A stretch of DNA of 64,000 nt from Novisyntrophococcus fermenticellae (GTDB taxonomy: Bacteria; Bacillota; Clostridia; Lachnospirales; Lachnospiraceae). Location of the stretch: contig NZ_CP076458.1 of NCBI RefSeq assembly GCF_018866245.1, positions 1,798,001-1,862,000 of the forward strand, given 5' to 3'. Below the pieces are notes generated by a model that had not been told where the DNA came from, searched no databases, and was given only the letters and a program-made list of their open reading frames with translations. Made by a program: the position numbers and the translations under genes. Numbering within the stretch: the stretch's first letter is position 1; each line of letters opens with the position of its first letter. This document shows positions 24,166-33,377 of the stretch, piece after piece.

Positions 24166-26058
24166 TTAGATTCCCAGCGCAGCTCTCTTTTCTTCAATAC
24201 GTTCAATCATCTTGTCAACCAGTTTTTCAATGTCAGTTTCCACAGTATAGGCTGCTTCCGTCCATTCTCTGGTTCCGCTGGTCAGCATCTCAACCATCTC
24301 ACTGGAGCCGGAAGCGTATGGGTCAATACCAAGGAACGTATCAATACCAGTACCGATAACATAGTTACCAATCGAAACTGCCTTTTCAGACATCCATTCC
24401 GGAGCACATCCCACAACAGGAAGCTGGGATATATTCAAGCCGGAATCTTTAGCCAGTTCAGAAGAAAGAACCATCATACGGCTGATATCAACACAAGATC
24501 CCATATGGAGTACCGGAGGAATATCCGCCAGTTCACAAACACGTTTCAGACCTGCGCCGCAGAACTCTTTCGCTCTTTTATCCATCAGACCTGCTTTTGC
24601 AGCAGCCTGAGCAGCACATCCGGAGGAGATGACAACAATGTCATTAGCAATCAGTTTTTTCATCAATTCAATATGTGCATAGTCAGGACGTATCTTCGGA
24701 TTATTGCATCCTACCATCGCCACCGCACCGCGGATAACACCGGATGTAATACACTCCAGCAGCGGCTTTGTAGTTCCGGTTTCGTCCACCTGTGTATTTG
24801 TCACGCCGTCCAGAACCTTCACAAGAGCTTCCAGTGAATAGCCAACTGTAGCCTTCTGCTTCATATCCGGGATATGAACCAATTCCGGTTTTCTGTTCTG
24901 GAAGTTATCAATTGCCATCTTAACAATCGCCCTGGCATTTTCCCCGGCAGTTTTTGCACTGAAGCGGATAAATTCCGAATCAGGCATCTGGGCGATCGGA
25001 GATGTCGTTATGAATTTTGTATGAAAACATTTGCTCAAAGGCCCAAGTGCCGGGAAGATGCACTGTACATCAACTACAATCGCTTCACAGGCACCGGTCA
25101 GTACCACATTTTCCTGCTGCAGGAAGTTTCCTGCCATAGGAATTCCGCGGCGCATAGCTACTTCATTGGAAGTACAGCAGACACCGGAAACAGTGATTCC
25201 TTTTGCGCCCTTTTCTTTTGCATACGCAATCATCTCAGGATCGTCTGCATATTCACAAATCATCTCCGAAAGCGAAGGATCATGTCCGTGTACTACAATA
25301 TTCACATTCTCAGCCACCATAACACCCAGGTTTGCTTCGGTGTCAATCGGCTTTGGAGTTCCGAACAAAACGTCAGAAAATTCAGTTCCCATCATGGAAC
25401 CACCCCATCCGTCTGCAAGTCCACAGCGGATCGACTGCTTTACCAGTGCTTCCGGCTTAGACGAGCATCCCATATGGGTCATATGTAAGGATCTGGAAAC
25501 CTCACGGTCTATAGCATGGGGAGCAAGTTCATTCTTTTCCCATAATTCCTGTGTATGCTTCGGTGCTCTCTTCAGGAATCTCTGTGTGCCAAATGGCTTG
25601 CCATACTCCATCAAGCCCTCTAAAGCAACCTCATGTGCCAGATCATAGATGTCTTTACCTTCTGTTTCAATATCCCATTCTTTTGCAATGCGGAGCAGTT
25701 TTTCCGGATCTTTTACTTTGTAATTACCATCCGCTGCCGCCTCATATAATGTGTGACAGATTTCACGGCCGTGGTCAGAGTGTGTTGCAGATCCGCCGGC
25801 TGTGAATTTCAAATAGTTTCTTCCCACGATTCCGTGAACATCACACCCGCATACGCCTTTGGGTGCCTTCGGGGTTACACGGCATGGTCCCATACTGCAA
25901 ATACGGCAACAGACACCAGTTTCACCAAACTTACAGTGTGGAGTCTGGTTCTTTACTCTGAACTGCCATGCGTCCGCGCCAACCTTGGCGCCTGTCTCCA
26001 ACAGTCGATTGGTTGCCGCTTCAAATTCTTCAACTGTTGTCATTTTGAATTCGCTCAT
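24166..26058 (-). CDS. acsA: Anaerobic carbon monoxide dehydrogenase catalytic subunit
   Basis: A 630-residue Ni-Fe CODH of the CooS/AcsA family. It reduces CO2 to CO for AcsB and can run in reverse. The N-terminal Cys-rich region (Cys42, 50, 51, 54, 59, 70, 72) supplies the D- and B-clusters, and ATHSDHGREI carries the C-cluster histidine. Downstream segments such as GVCCTSNE and GCNNPK belong to the C-cluster core. SD AAGGAGG. It is the third enzyme gene of unit A, 116 bp after metF. That gap holds a GCCTCT/GGAGAGGC-type stem at 26140-26157. Confidence 0.97.
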   Translation of the reverse strand: MSEFKMTTVEEFEAATNRLLETGAKVGADAWQFRVKNQTPHCKFGETGVCCRICSMGPCRVTPKAPKGVCGCDVHGIVGRNYLKFTAGGSATHSDHGREICHTLYEAAADGNYKVKDPEKLLRIAKEWDIETEGKDIYDLAHEVALEGLMEYGKPFGTQRFLKRAPKHTQELWEKNELAPHAIDREVSRSLHMTHMGCSSKPEALVKQSIRCGLADGWGGSMMGTEFSDVLFGTPKPIDTEANLGVMVAENVNIVVHGHDPSLSEMICEYADDPEMIAYAKEKGAKGITVSGVCCTSNEVAMRRGIPMAGNFLQQENVVLTGACEAIVVDVQCIFPALGPLSKCFHTKFITTSPIAQMPDSEFIRFSAKTAGENARAIVKMAIDNFQNRKPELVHIPDMKQKATVGYSLEALVKVLDGVTNTQVDETGTTKPLLECITSGVIRGAVAMVGCNNPKIRPDYAHIELMKKLIANDIVVISSGCAAQAAAKAGLMDKRAKEFCGAGLKRVCELADIPPVLHMGSCVDISRMMVLSSELAKDSGLNISQLPVVGCAPEWMSEKAVSIGNYVIGTGIDTFLGIDPYASGSSEMVEMLTSGTREWTEAAYTVETDIEKLVDKMIERIEEKRAALGI

Positions 26059-26139
26059 ATAATCCTCCTTGTAAGAAATGCCTTAGCTCTTTCTTTCCTG
26101 CCGGTCATCCACTCCTGCAGGATTATTTATTTTTATTCA

Positions 26140-26157
26140 GCCTCTCCTCCAAGAGGC
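26140..26157 (-). repeat. Small hairpin between metF and acsA
   Basis: GCCTCT pairs with AGAGGC around a short loop in the metF-acsA gap. The following sequence is A/T-rich but lacks a T-run, so a processing or stability role is likelier than termination. Confidence 0.4.
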
Positions 26158-26174
26158 AAAATAAACCAGTTTAA

Positions 26175-27083
26175 TCATTTCAACGTGCGGATTCCGGCTC
26201 GATCCAGAATTTCTTTACTGTTTTTCCATGTATTCATGGCATAAAGATGTATACCATCAACCCCAAGTGCCATGTATTCATGAAGCTGGTTAACGGTATA
26301 ATTAATGCCTTCCTCTCTGAAAGCCGCTTTTACTTCCGGCAGATCATTGCCATCCGGATCTTTGTCAAACCAATGATGTGAAATCACCTCTGCCAGTTTA
26401 CGCGGAATTGCACAGCCATTACGTGACAGGCACATGGAAATTACGGAATCCTTGTTCACTACAGGCATCACTCCCACATCCACAGGCATTGTAATTCCTG
26501 CTTTGCGTATAGCGTCCAGCCAGTACTTAAACTGTTCCATGTCATAGGTAAGCTGCGTCATAATGTAATCAGCACCTTCATCCTGTTTCTGTTTCAGATG
26601 TGCAATGTCAGCTTCTAAAGTGCCACATGCAATATGCCCTTCCGGAGAACCCGAAGCAGCAATCTCAAACTTATCACCAAATTCCCTGCGGACAAATGCA
26701 ATCAGGTCTGTGGCATAGTCAAAATCGCCATTCGTGCCTGTCCAGCCATAGGGAAGATCTCCACGCAGTGCAAGCATATGATCAATACCCTGATCCAGAT
26801 AGTTCTGCAGCTGTTCTTTTACTCCTTCTTTCGTATTGCCTACACAGGTAAAATGAGTAACCGGAATTGTGTTGTTGCCGGCTTTTTGAATCATCTTACA
26901 GACTTCCAGATTTTTCCCTACATTGCTTCCTCCGGCCCCATATGTACAGGAGATGTAGTCCGGCTGGAATTCATACAGATGTTCCAGACAGCCTTCCAGT
27001 TTCTGCATGCCGTCATCGGTTTTTGGTGGGAATACCTCAAAAGAAAACATGGTCCTCTTCTTCATGATATCCGTTAGTTTCAT
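26175..27083 (-). CDS. metF: Methylene-THF reductase
   Basis: A 302-residue MetF TIM-barrel flavoprotein. It reduces 5,10-methylene-THF to 5-methyl-THF, the last folate step before AcsE. Seen: FSFEVFPPKTDDG near the N-terminus (catalytic Glu), CTYGAGGSN, the folate/FAD-site HMLALRGDLP and the QLTYDMEQF segment. I chose the ATG at 27083 with SD GCGGAGG; the ATG at 27104 overlaps that SD. No metV or rnfC2 partner gene follows, unlike several other acetogens, so its electron donor cannot be read from context. Confidence 0.95.
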   Translation of the reverse strand: MKLTDIMKKRTMFSFEVFPPKTDDGMQKLEGCLEHLYEFQPDYISCTYGAGGSNVGKNLEVCKMIQKAGNNTIPVTHFTCVGNTKEGVKEQLQNYLDQGIDHMLALRGDLPYGWTGTNGDFDYATDLIAFVRREFGDKFEIAASGSPEGHIACGTLEADIAHLKQKQDEGADYIMTQLTYDMEQFKYWLDAIRKAGITMPVDVGVMPVVNKDSVISMCLSRNGCAIPRKLAEVISHHWFDKDPDGNDLPEVKAAFREEGINYTVNQLHEYMALGVDGIHLYAMNTWKNSKEILDRAGIRTLK

Positions 27084-27120
27084 TGATACTACCTCCGCTT
27101 CCATTTTTTACATTTTTTAT

Positions 27121-27144
27121 TAAAAGCTCATAAATAAGCTTTTA
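27121..27144 (-). repeat. Intraoperonic hairpin between cooT and metF
   Basis: On the minus strand AAAAGCTTATTTA folds against the following GAGCTTTTA, and a short T4 is part of the 3' arm. It could act as a weak attenuator that separates the two small maturation genes from metF-acsA. Confidence 0.35.
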
Positions 27145-27145
27145 T

Positions 27146-27328
27146 TTAATCGCACTGCAGCTTAACAACACTGTTGGCAAGATCCACCATCAGGATTTTT
27201 CCCTGAACCTTTGTTTCATCTCCCATGATATCCCGGATCACAACAGCATCATTAACCACATCTATTCGGGAGACATTTCTGCATATGACAGTATTATCAC
27301 TTTCTTTAAATACAGTTGCCAGACACAT
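27146..27328 (-). CDS. cooT: CooT-family nickel-binding protein
   Basis: A 60-residue protein starting MCLATV, the hallmark of the CooT family. Its Cys2 binds one nickel per dimer in Rhodospirillum CooT. The rest is a small beta-rich SH3-like domain (VDVVNDAVVIRDIMGDE region). I chose the ATG at 27328, 10 nt after GGAGG. An in-frame TTG three codons upstream sits only 1-2 nt after the SD and would bury the N-terminal MCL. It lies between the His-rich gene and metF, in the operon that makes two nickel enzymes. Confidence 0.88.
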   Translation of the reverse strand: MCLATVFKESDNTVICRNVSRIDVVNDAVVIRDIMGDETKVQGKILMVDLANSVVKLQCD

Positions 27329-27352
27329 CTTCGTCAAACCTCCTTTTCCGGT

Positions 27353-27673
27353 TTATTGCCCTTTTACTAATGTCAGTGCCAGACTCAGACGCATATTGCC
27401 CTTCTGAAAATCCGATACAGCTTCTTTAATTTGCTTTGCAGCACCATCCATTCCCAGTTTTTCCAAATTATCAGCCATCTGATCCAGTTCCTGGGCATGG
27501 TGCTCGTTATGGGAGAGCATGTAACTCAGCAAAGCAATACTCTCATCTTTATGATCATGGGTACACTCCTTGCAGGAATGCTCATGCTCATGGCAATGTT
27601 CATGTGTTTCACAGTGGTCATGGTTATGTCCATGCTCTATGGGGTTGCCATTCTCATCGTTTAATAAATGCAT
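27353..27673 (-). CDS. His-rich metal-binding protein, first gene of the CODH/ACS operon
   Basis: A 106-residue protein. Residues about 10-42 are a His/Glu/Asp/Cys-rich metal tail (HGHNHDHCETHEHCHEHEH). Residues about 46-106 form a helical domain with SYMLSHNEHHAQELDQMA and FQKGNMRLSLALTLVK. It is probably a cytoplasmic nickel (or cobalt) store or chaperone. Function resembles CooJ of R. rubrum, but there the helical part is N-terminal and the His tail C-terminal, so I do not assign the symbol. SD AAAGGAG precedes the ATG. cooT starts 25 bp downstream. Confidence 0.8.
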   Translation of the reverse strand: MHLLNDENGNPIEHGHNHDHCETHEHCHEHEHSCKECTHDHKDESIALLSYMLSHNEHHAQELDQMADNLEKLGMDGAAKQIKEAVSDFQKGNMRLSLALTLVKGQ

Positions 27674-27691
27674 AAACGGCTCCTTTCCTTG

Positions 27692-27718
27692 TATAAGCAG
27701 CGCTTAAATGCTGCTATA
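27692..27718 (-). promoter_or_regulatory. Inverted repeat in the 5' leader of unit A
   Basis: TATAAGCAGC and GCTGCTATA flank an 8-nt centre, between the promoter and the first ribosome-binding site. It could be an operator or an RNA hairpin; no known regulator site is recognised. Confidence 0.4.
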
Positions 27719-27745
27719 AAAAATATGATAGACTCAATTGTTAAT

Positions 27746-27774
27746 ATTATAACTCACATTTTTCTTAAAATCAA
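27746..27774 (-). promoter_or_regulatory. Sigma-A promoter of the CODH/ACS operon (unit A)
   Basis: On the minus strand TTGATT, 17-nt spacer and TATAAT, about 70 nt before the His-rich gene. The remaining 27775-28049, up to the divergent aldo/keto reductase, is AT-rich. I saw no cobalamin, NiCo or other known riboswitch in it. Confidence 0.8.
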
Positions 27775-28049
27775 TAGATGTCCCCAAGATATTCGTGACA
27801 TTTCATGTATTTTTTTTGATACTATACTAAAAATTATGTATTTTAAACAACGTTTTAATTACAATCTTTTGTTAGGAGAAACGCTGTTCCTGTCCATATT
27901 TCTCTATATGTTCATACTTATGTATTACTTTTTTAATATATTCTCTTATTGTTTGTTTACATTTATATGTTAGAGTGTAACGTAGTATTAAGGCTCAAAA
28001 GGTCTTGCGATGAGAAACAGAAGTGCAAGAGATGATAAGAACATAGGAG

Positions 28050-28898
28050 GTGGACATCATGTCATCAGAAATACCTGCATTTTTACTTAACGATGAGCGT
28101 CCCATGCCTAAGGCGGGGTTTGGAGTATATAAAATAACGGGAGATGAAGAAGCAGCCCGCGCACTGGAAACTGCGTTGGAAGCAGGATACCGGCTGATTG
28201 ACACCGCGTCTGTGTATAAGAATGAGGAAAGTATAGGAAAAGCAATCCGCTCTTCCAATATTTCCAGAGAAGAATTATTCATAACATCTAAAGTATGGAA
28301 CACTGCGCAAAGAATGGGGGATATCGAGGGTGCCTTCAATCGTTCTTTAGAACGGCTAAAGCTGGATTATGTAGATCTCTATCTGATACACTGGCCGGTG
28401 CCTGGATGCTATGCAGAGACTTGGAAATTATTGGAAAATATACATCAATCAGGACGGGCAAAGTCAATCGGCGTCAGTAATTTTGGAATTTCGCATCTGG
28501 AACATCTTTTTGAGATATCAGGTATTATTCCTGCTGTTAATCAAATTGAATGCCATCCGCTCTGGAACCGGAAAGAATTGGTGAAATATTGTCAGGAGCG
28601 AGGCATTGTGGTACAGGCTTATGCCCCTGTTGCAAGAGGCGCTTATGCAGACCGTGAGATTCTGACCTGTATTGGTAAGAAATATGGTAAGACAGCCGTT
28701 CAGGTTGGATTACGCTGGCTGATTCAACAGGATATTGGCATTATTCCCAAATCTGTCAGCAAAGACAGAATTCTAAGCAATATTGATATTTTTGACTTTG
28801 ATCTGACCAAAAGCGAGATGGAAACAATAGATACACTGGATGAACATCTGAGAACCGCAAGTATACCGGATGATATGGTTGGACAAGGTGTAGAATAA
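28050..28898 (+). CDS. Aldo/keto reductase
   Basis: A 282-residue NADPH-dependent aldo/keto reductase barrel. Catalytic-tetrad elements seen: Asp and Tyr in RLIDTASVYKNEESIG, Lys in FITSKVWNT and His in LYLIHWPVPG. The C-terminal cofactor-binding IIPKSVSKDRI is also present. It reduces aldehydes, ketones or 2,5-diketogluconate-type sugars; the exact substrate cannot be told. It is a single gene read away from the acs operon, with SD AGGAGG 10 nt before the ATG in MSSEIPAF. It ends at a shared terminator with gpsA and marks the far edge of the Wood-Ljungdahl block. Confidence 0.93.
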   Translation: MDIMSSEIPAFLLNDERPMPKAGFGVYKITGDEEAARALETALEAGYRLIDTASVYKNEESIGKAIRSSNISREELFITSKVWNTAQRMGDIEGAFNRSLERLKLDYVDLYLIHWPVPGCYAETWKLLENIHQSGRAKSIGVSNFGISHLEHLFEISGIIPAVNQIECHPLWNRKELVKYCQERGIVVQAYAPVARGAYADREILTCIGKKYGKTAVQVGLRWLIQQDIGIIPKSVSKDRILSNIDIFDFDLTKSEMETIDTLDEHLRTASIPDDMVGQGVE

Positions 28899-28936
28899 AA
28901 AGAAGGGGCTGTTTTTTTCACAGCCCCTTCTTTTTA
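28897..28936. terminator. Bidirectional terminator between the aldo/keto reductase and gpsA
   Basis: AAAAAGAAGGGGCTG pairs perfectly with CAGCCCCTTCTTTTT around a T-rich loop. It ends both convergent genes and overlaps the gpsA stop codon. Confidence 0.92.
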
Positions 28937-29947
28937 TTCTTCCCATAGATCCGCTTCAATCTCCATCTTCTTATCTCTGAGCATCAGTTCTCTTACTGCA
29001 TCGGCAGCAGGTTTATCTTCGAACAGGACTTGATTTACAGCACGGATAATCGGCATATCAATCCCGTACTTTTCTGATAACGCCAGCCCGGCCTTCGCAG
29101 AATAAACTCCCTCCACAATCATCTGAACCTCATCCATGGCCTCCTTCATTGTACGTCCCTGCCCAATCAGGTACCCGGCCTTTCTGTTGCGGCTGTGGAC
29201 GCTGGCGCAGGTAACGACCAGATCCCCAATTCCCGAAAGTCCGAAAAGGGTTTCCGCCTGTGCCCCCATAGCAACTGCCAATCTGGAAATTTCTGCAATA
29301 CCTCTCGTAATCAGTGCCGCCTTCGTGTTATCACCGTATCCCAGGCCATCCGCCGCTCCTGCTGCAAGCGCGATTACATTCTTTAGTGCAGCTCCTATCT
29401 CTATCCCGAGAACATCCGGACTTGTATAGACACGAAATACCGGACTCATAAATAACTCTTGAATATATTCTGCCGTGCTCTTTTTCCTGGCACCCGTCAC
29501 AATCGTGGTGGGAAGACCTTTGCCAACTTCCTCTGCATGACTGGGCCCGGAAAGCACAGCCACTACTGCCTGCGGTATCTCCTCCTCAATAATTTCACTC
29601 AAGGTCATCAGGGAGTGATCTTCGATTCCCTTTGCAACATTGACAACCAACTGTCCTTCTTTTATAAAAGGTTTCATATTGTGAGCCGTACTTCTGGTAT
29701 ATGGCGAGGGCACCGCCAGCACCAGAAGATCTCTGTTCTCGCATGCGCCCTGCAGATCCGAGGTAAAGAGCATATCTCCCGGCAGGATAACACCGGGAAG
29801 CTTACGTTTATTTTCCCGTTCGCTGGTAAGCCTCTTCACCTCATCCTCCATAAGGGACCAGACAGTTATCTCATGACCATTGTTATGCAAAAGCCATGCA
29901 AGTGCAGTTCCCCAGCTTCCAGCTCCTATAATACTGATATTTGCCAT
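28934..29947 (-). CDS. gpsA: NAD(P)-dependent glycerol-3-phosphate dehydrogenase
   Basis: A 337-residue GpsA that makes sn-glycerol-3-phosphate from dihydroxyacetone phosphate for phospholipids. Seen: the Rossmann motif SIIGAGSWGTALAW at the N-terminus, LSGPSHAEEV and the catalytic-Lys ALKNVIALAAGAADGLGYGDN. I chose the ATG at 29947 after AAAGGTGA; the ATG at 29992 has a non-homologous extension. It follows plsY, which uses its product, and der. In related Clostridia the next gene is commonly spoIVA, here 19 kb away. Confidence 0.97.
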   Translation of the reverse strand: MANISIIGAGSWGTALAWLLHNNGHEITVWSLMEDEVKRLTSERENKRKLPGVILPGDMLFTSDLQGACENRDLLVLAVPSPYTRSTAHNMKPFIKEGQLVVNVAKGIEDHSLMTLSEIIEEEIPQAVVAVLSGPSHAEEVGKGLPTTIVTGARKKSTAEYIQELFMSPVFRVYTSPDVLGIEIGAALKNVIALAAGAADGLGYGDNTKAALITRGIAEISRLAVAMGAQAETLFGLSGIGDLVVTCASVHSRNRKAGYLIGQGRTMKEAMDEVQMIVEGVYSAKAGLALSEKYGIDMPIIRAVNQVLFEDKPAADAVRELMLRDKKMEIEADLWEE

Positions 29948-30020
29948 GTCTTCACCTTTCTTTCCGGGGCTTTTTTGACCCCTATGATGCACGGATTGTT
30001 ATGACCTTTTGACCCTGGCA

Positions 30021-30689
30021 TCATTTCATATCCTTCGATGCTTCTCCCGTTTTCGATTTCTTTAGATAAGTCTTTCGTTCCGTACCCTTTATCAGCTTTA
30101 ATATATTGGACCGATGCTGCCAGAACGCCAGCATAGCCAGTAAAATCGCCAGTATATACATCTCCGGTATGTATTCAGAAGGCAAACCAAGTCTCCCCGT
30201 CTGCCCCATAAAAATCATGCCTGCCACAAATACAATATAGACCAGAAGTGACCCTAGTGAAACATAATGTGTAATCAGAAAAATACTGAAAAACACCACA
30301 ATTTCCACGAGTGTCAATCTCCAGTCAAAAGAGATAATCAGGCCGGCTGTGGCAGCGATACCCTTACCCCCTTTAAAATTCAGGTAGAATGGGAAATTGT
30401 GTCCGAGTATGGTACCTGTTGCCGCGTATAAGCCAAGCAGCCTTACGATATCCTGATGGGAATTCCCATAAACCACTCTCACAATTAAAACAGCCACGAT
30501 ACACTTGAGGCAGTCCCCCAGAAGCGTAATCAGACCGGCTTTCAGGCCCAGCGTTCTGAGCGCATTCGTTGTTCCCGCATTGCCGCTTCCATATTTTCTG
30601 ATATCTATTCCATGCATCCTTCCATAGATGTATGAAGTCTGAAACAGACCGCAGCAATATCCTATAATCAGACATATAATTCGTTCCAT
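30021..30689 (-). CDS. plsY: Acyl-phosphate:glycerol-3-phosphate acyltransferase
   Basis: A 222-residue membrane protein with about five helices. It transfers the acyl group from acyl-phosphate to glycerol-3-phosphate, the first committed phospholipid step. Family motifs: GSGNAGTTNALR near the N-terminus and GHNFPFYLNFKGGKGIA in the middle. The C-terminal tail (about residues 195-222) is a charged, Lys-rich extension. It starts 1 nt before der ends. plsX, the maker of its acyl-phosphate substrate, is at 50965. Confidence 0.96.
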   Translation of the reverse strand: MERIICLIIGYCCGLFQTSYIYGRMHGIDIRKYGSGNAGTTNALRTLGLKAGLITLLGDCLKCIVAVLIVRVVYGNSHQDIVRLLGLYAATGTILGHNFPFYLNFKGGKGIAATAGLIISFDWRLTLVEIVVFFSIFLITHYVSLGSLLVYIVFVAGMIFMGQTGRLGLPSEYIPEMYILAILLAMLAFWQHRSNILKLIKGTERKTYLKKSKTGEASKDMK

Positions 30690-32012
30690 CTATTTCTCCT
30701 TCCGCTCCCTGATAATAAACTTTAGAGAGGTACCTCTGAAACCAAAAGTGTCTCTTATACGGTTTTCAAGGTATCTGGTATAGGAAAAATGCATCAATTC
30801 CTTATCATTTACAAAGATAACAAAGGTCGGCGGTTTCACGGAAACCTGAGTAATGTAAAATAATTTCAACCGTTTCCCCTTGTCTGACGGCGGTTGCTGA
30901 AGTGCCACAGCCTCAGTCATTATTTCATTAAGAACACCTGTCTGAATCCTCATAGTCTGGTTTTCCAATACCATGTCTATGGTATCAAACAGCCTGACAA
31001 GCCGCTGGCCCGTTTCAGCAGAGATAAAAAGAATCTCAGCATAAGGAATAAATGACAACGTTTCTCTTACACGGTTTGTAAACTTATAAACTGTTTTATC
31101 ATCCTTTTCAATTGCATCCCACTTGTTGACCGCTACTATAATTCCCTTTCCCCGGTCATGAGCAATCCCCACAATCTTTGCATCCTGTTCTGTCACACCC
31201 TCTGCCGCATCAATCACAAGGACTGCCACATCCGCCCTGTCCACGGCCGTCACCGTACGTATAATGCTGTAACGTTCCAGTTCTTCCTTGACTTTGCTTT
31301 TACGGCGCAGGCCCGCAGTATCTATGAATGTATACTCTTTGCCATTATGCTCAATAACCGTGTCAATGGCATCTCGTGTTGTTCCTGCTATATCGGATAC
31401 AATCACCCTGTTTTCACCCAGGAGTTTATTAATGATAGAAGATTTCCCCACATTCGGTTTTCCAATAACGGCGATTCTGGGAATATCATCTTCCGCTTCA
31501 TCTGTCATCTCTGTGTCAAAATGGCTGACCACCTCATCAAGCATGTCTCCAAGACCCAGTTTGCCTGAAGCAGAAATTGGAACAGGCTCGCCAATTCCGA
31601 GATTATAAAATTCATATGTGTCCAGAAGGTGCTTTTCAAAATTGTCTACCTTGTTAACAACCAGAATCACCGGTTTTTTACTGCGGCGAAGCATGTCTGC
31701 CACCTTGGAGTCAGAATCTACCAGCCCCTGTCTCACATCTGTGATAAAGATAATCACATCTGCCGTATCAATGGCTATCTGTGCCTGCTCCCGCATCTGC
31801 GAAAGAATAATATCTTTACTCTCCGGCTCAATACCTCCTGTATCAATTAGAGTGAACGTGTGGCTCAGCCAGTTTACATCCGCATAAATGCGGTCTCGTG
31901 TCACACCCGGTGTGTCCTTGACAATCGAGATTTTTTCTCCTGCCAGGGCATTGAAAAGTGTGGACTTACCTACATTCGGCCGGCCCACAATTGCTACTAT
32001 CGGTTTGCTCAT
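30690..32012 (-). CDS. der: Ribosome biogenesis GTPase Der (EngA)
   Basis: A 440-residue protein with two tandem GTPase domains, the defining feature of Der: GRPNVGKST at residues 10-18, [10 protein letters not shown] near residue 185, and an NKWD motif in the second domain. A C-terminal KH-like domain follows. It acts in 50S subunit maturation. The start overlaps the end of the DUF512 gene by 47 bp on the same strand, while its stop abuts plsY. Confidence 0.98.
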   Translation of the reverse strand: MSKPIVAIVGRPNVGKSTLFNALAGEKISIVKDTPGVTRDRIYADVNWLSHTFTLIDTGGIEPESKDIILSQMREQAQIAIDTADVIIFITDVRQGLVDSDSKVADMLRRSKKPVILVVNKVDNFEKHLLDTYEFYNLGIGEPVPISASGKLGLGDMLDEVVSHFDTEMTDEAEDDIPRIAVIGKPNVGKSSIINKLLGENRVIVSDIAGTTRDAIDTVIEHNGKEYTFIDTAGLRRKSKVKEELERYSIIRTVTAVDRADVAVLVIDAAEGVTEQDAKIVGIAHDRGKGIIVAVNKWDAIEKDDKTVYKFTNRVRETLSFIPYAEILFISAETGQRLVRLFDTIDMVLENQTMRIQTGVLNEIMTEAVALQQPPSDKGKRLKLFYITQVSVKPPTFVIFVNDKELMHFSYTRYLENRIRDTFGFRGTSLKFIIRERKEK

Positions 32013-33357
32013 ACATCTTTCTCCTTCTATGCGTCATCACCATATCTTCTTCCACTATGGCTTTTACAAATTCTTTCCCGGGCTCATCCACCACGGCGAT
32101 GGATACATCCAAAGCTTTTTCCAGCTCTTCTACAGTCATATCGTCCAGAAAAACATTTTCTCCCTGCCTCAGCATATTACAGGGAATCAGAAGCCTGTTC
32201 CCCAGTTCCTTTTCCCGGAGTTGTTCCTTCAGGTCCTGACCTGTAATCAGTCCTGAAACTGTAATACGCTCTCCAAAGAAAACATTTTTGACAGGATATA
32301 GATTCACATGGATCTCCGGATATTTTTCCCTGATTTTCAAAACATATTCCTCTATATAAGGAGCGGCCAATACTCCGGTGGCTATAGAAAGCTCTCTTGT
32401 CCGGCCATCACCGGTCCGGAGCTTCAGCTCATCCATGATTTCCGTCTTTAAGAGCCGCAGCATCCCCACGCCATTTTCCAGCTGGAGATATCCATCATAT
32501 GCTTTTTCTCCGGGAATCGGCCAACCGGCCAAATCATACCATTCGTCAGAAGCATGGATAAAGTGAAGTCCATATTCAGGGTAAAGCTTATTCTGCCACC
32601 TGTGAATGATTTCCAGAACCTTCTGCGCATCCTCTTCTGTAAATGGTTTCAGCGGATAAAGTCCCTCTCTGTAACGTGACAGGCCTACAGGCACCACAGA
32701 AACACTTCTCAGAAATGGCAGGTATCCGCTTAACTCACGGATGCTCCGCTCAAGCTCTTCCCCGTCATTGACTCCTTTACATAATACAATCTGCCCGTTC
32801 ATCTCTATTCCCGCATCAAACAGCCTTTGTACCTTTGGAAAAATATCCCCGGCAAACCGGTTATGCAGCATCCGGCACCGGAGCACAGGGTTTGTGGTAT
32901 GAAACGAGATGTTGATGGGCGCAAGGCGATATTGTATGATCCGGTCTATGTCGTGGTCACTCATATTGGTCAGGGTGACATAGTTTCCCTGTAGAAAAGA
33001 GAGACGGCTGTCATCGTCTTTAAAATAAAGCGTTTCCCGCATGCCCTTCGGCATCTGATCGATAAAACAGAAGATACAGTTGTTACAGCAGGAGCGGTAT
33101 TCATCCATAAGCCCGCTTTCAAAAGTGATTCCAAGATCCTCCTCATATTCCTTTTCGATCTCCAGAACCCACTCCTCACCGTCAGCTTTCCGAACACCTA
33201 ATTCTATATATTCGTCATTCGTCAGATAATGATAATCAAAAACGTCCTCAACCATCTGACCATTGATTGTAAACACTTCATCTCCCGGCTCCAGTTCCAT
33301 CTCTTCGGCTATACTGCCGGGTTCTATCGTCTTAATAATATGTTTGTTTTCTTTCAT
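31966..33357 (-). CDS. DUF512 radical-SAM-like protein with N-terminal PDZ domain
   Basis: A 463-residue protein. It has an N-terminal PDZ-like segment ([18 protein letters not shown]), then a radical-SAM-type [18 protein letters not shown]ys cluster and a DUF512 C-terminal region. The family is conserved next to der in Clostridia, but its reaction is unknown. I chose the ATG at 33357 with SD GGAGG 4 nt upstream. The last ~15 codons extend over the start of der, an unusually long overlap that may couple translation. Confidence 0.9.
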   Translation of the reverse strand: MKENKHIIKTIEPGSIAEEMELEPGDEVFTINGQMVEDVFDYHYLTNDEYIELGVRKADGEEWVLEIEKEYEEDLGITFESGLMDEYRSCCNNCIFCFIDQMPKGMRETLYFKDDDSRLSFLQGNYVTLTNMSDHDIDRIIQYRLAPINISFHTTNPVLRCRMLHNRFAGDIFPKVQRLFDAGIEMNGQIVLCKGVNDGEELERSIRELSGYLPFLRSVSVVPVGLSRYREGLYPLKPFTEEDAQKVLEIIHRWQNKLYPEYGLHFIHASDEWYDLAGWPIPGEKAYDGYLQLENGVGMLRLLKTEIMDELKLRTGDGRTRELSIATGVLAAPYIEEYVLKIREKYPEIHVNLYPVKNVFFGERITVSGLITGQDLKEQLREKELGNRLLIPCNMLRQGENVFLDDMTVEELEKALDVSIAVVDEPGKEFVKAIVEEDMVMTHRRRKMYEQTDSSNCGPAECR

Positions 33358-33377
33358 TTTGCCTCCGTATCGTAATA

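Noticed and set aside
27668..27973. Plus-strand frame of about 100 residues between the His-rich gene and the aldo/keto reductase
   Set aside because: It overlaps the unit A promoter, has a composition expected of AT-rich noncoding DNA and lacks an SD.
27674..28049. Possible cobalamin or NiCo riboswitch upstream of the CODH/ACS operon
   Set aside because: I looked for their conserved core elements on the minus strand and found none; only a promoter and a short inverted repeat are visible.
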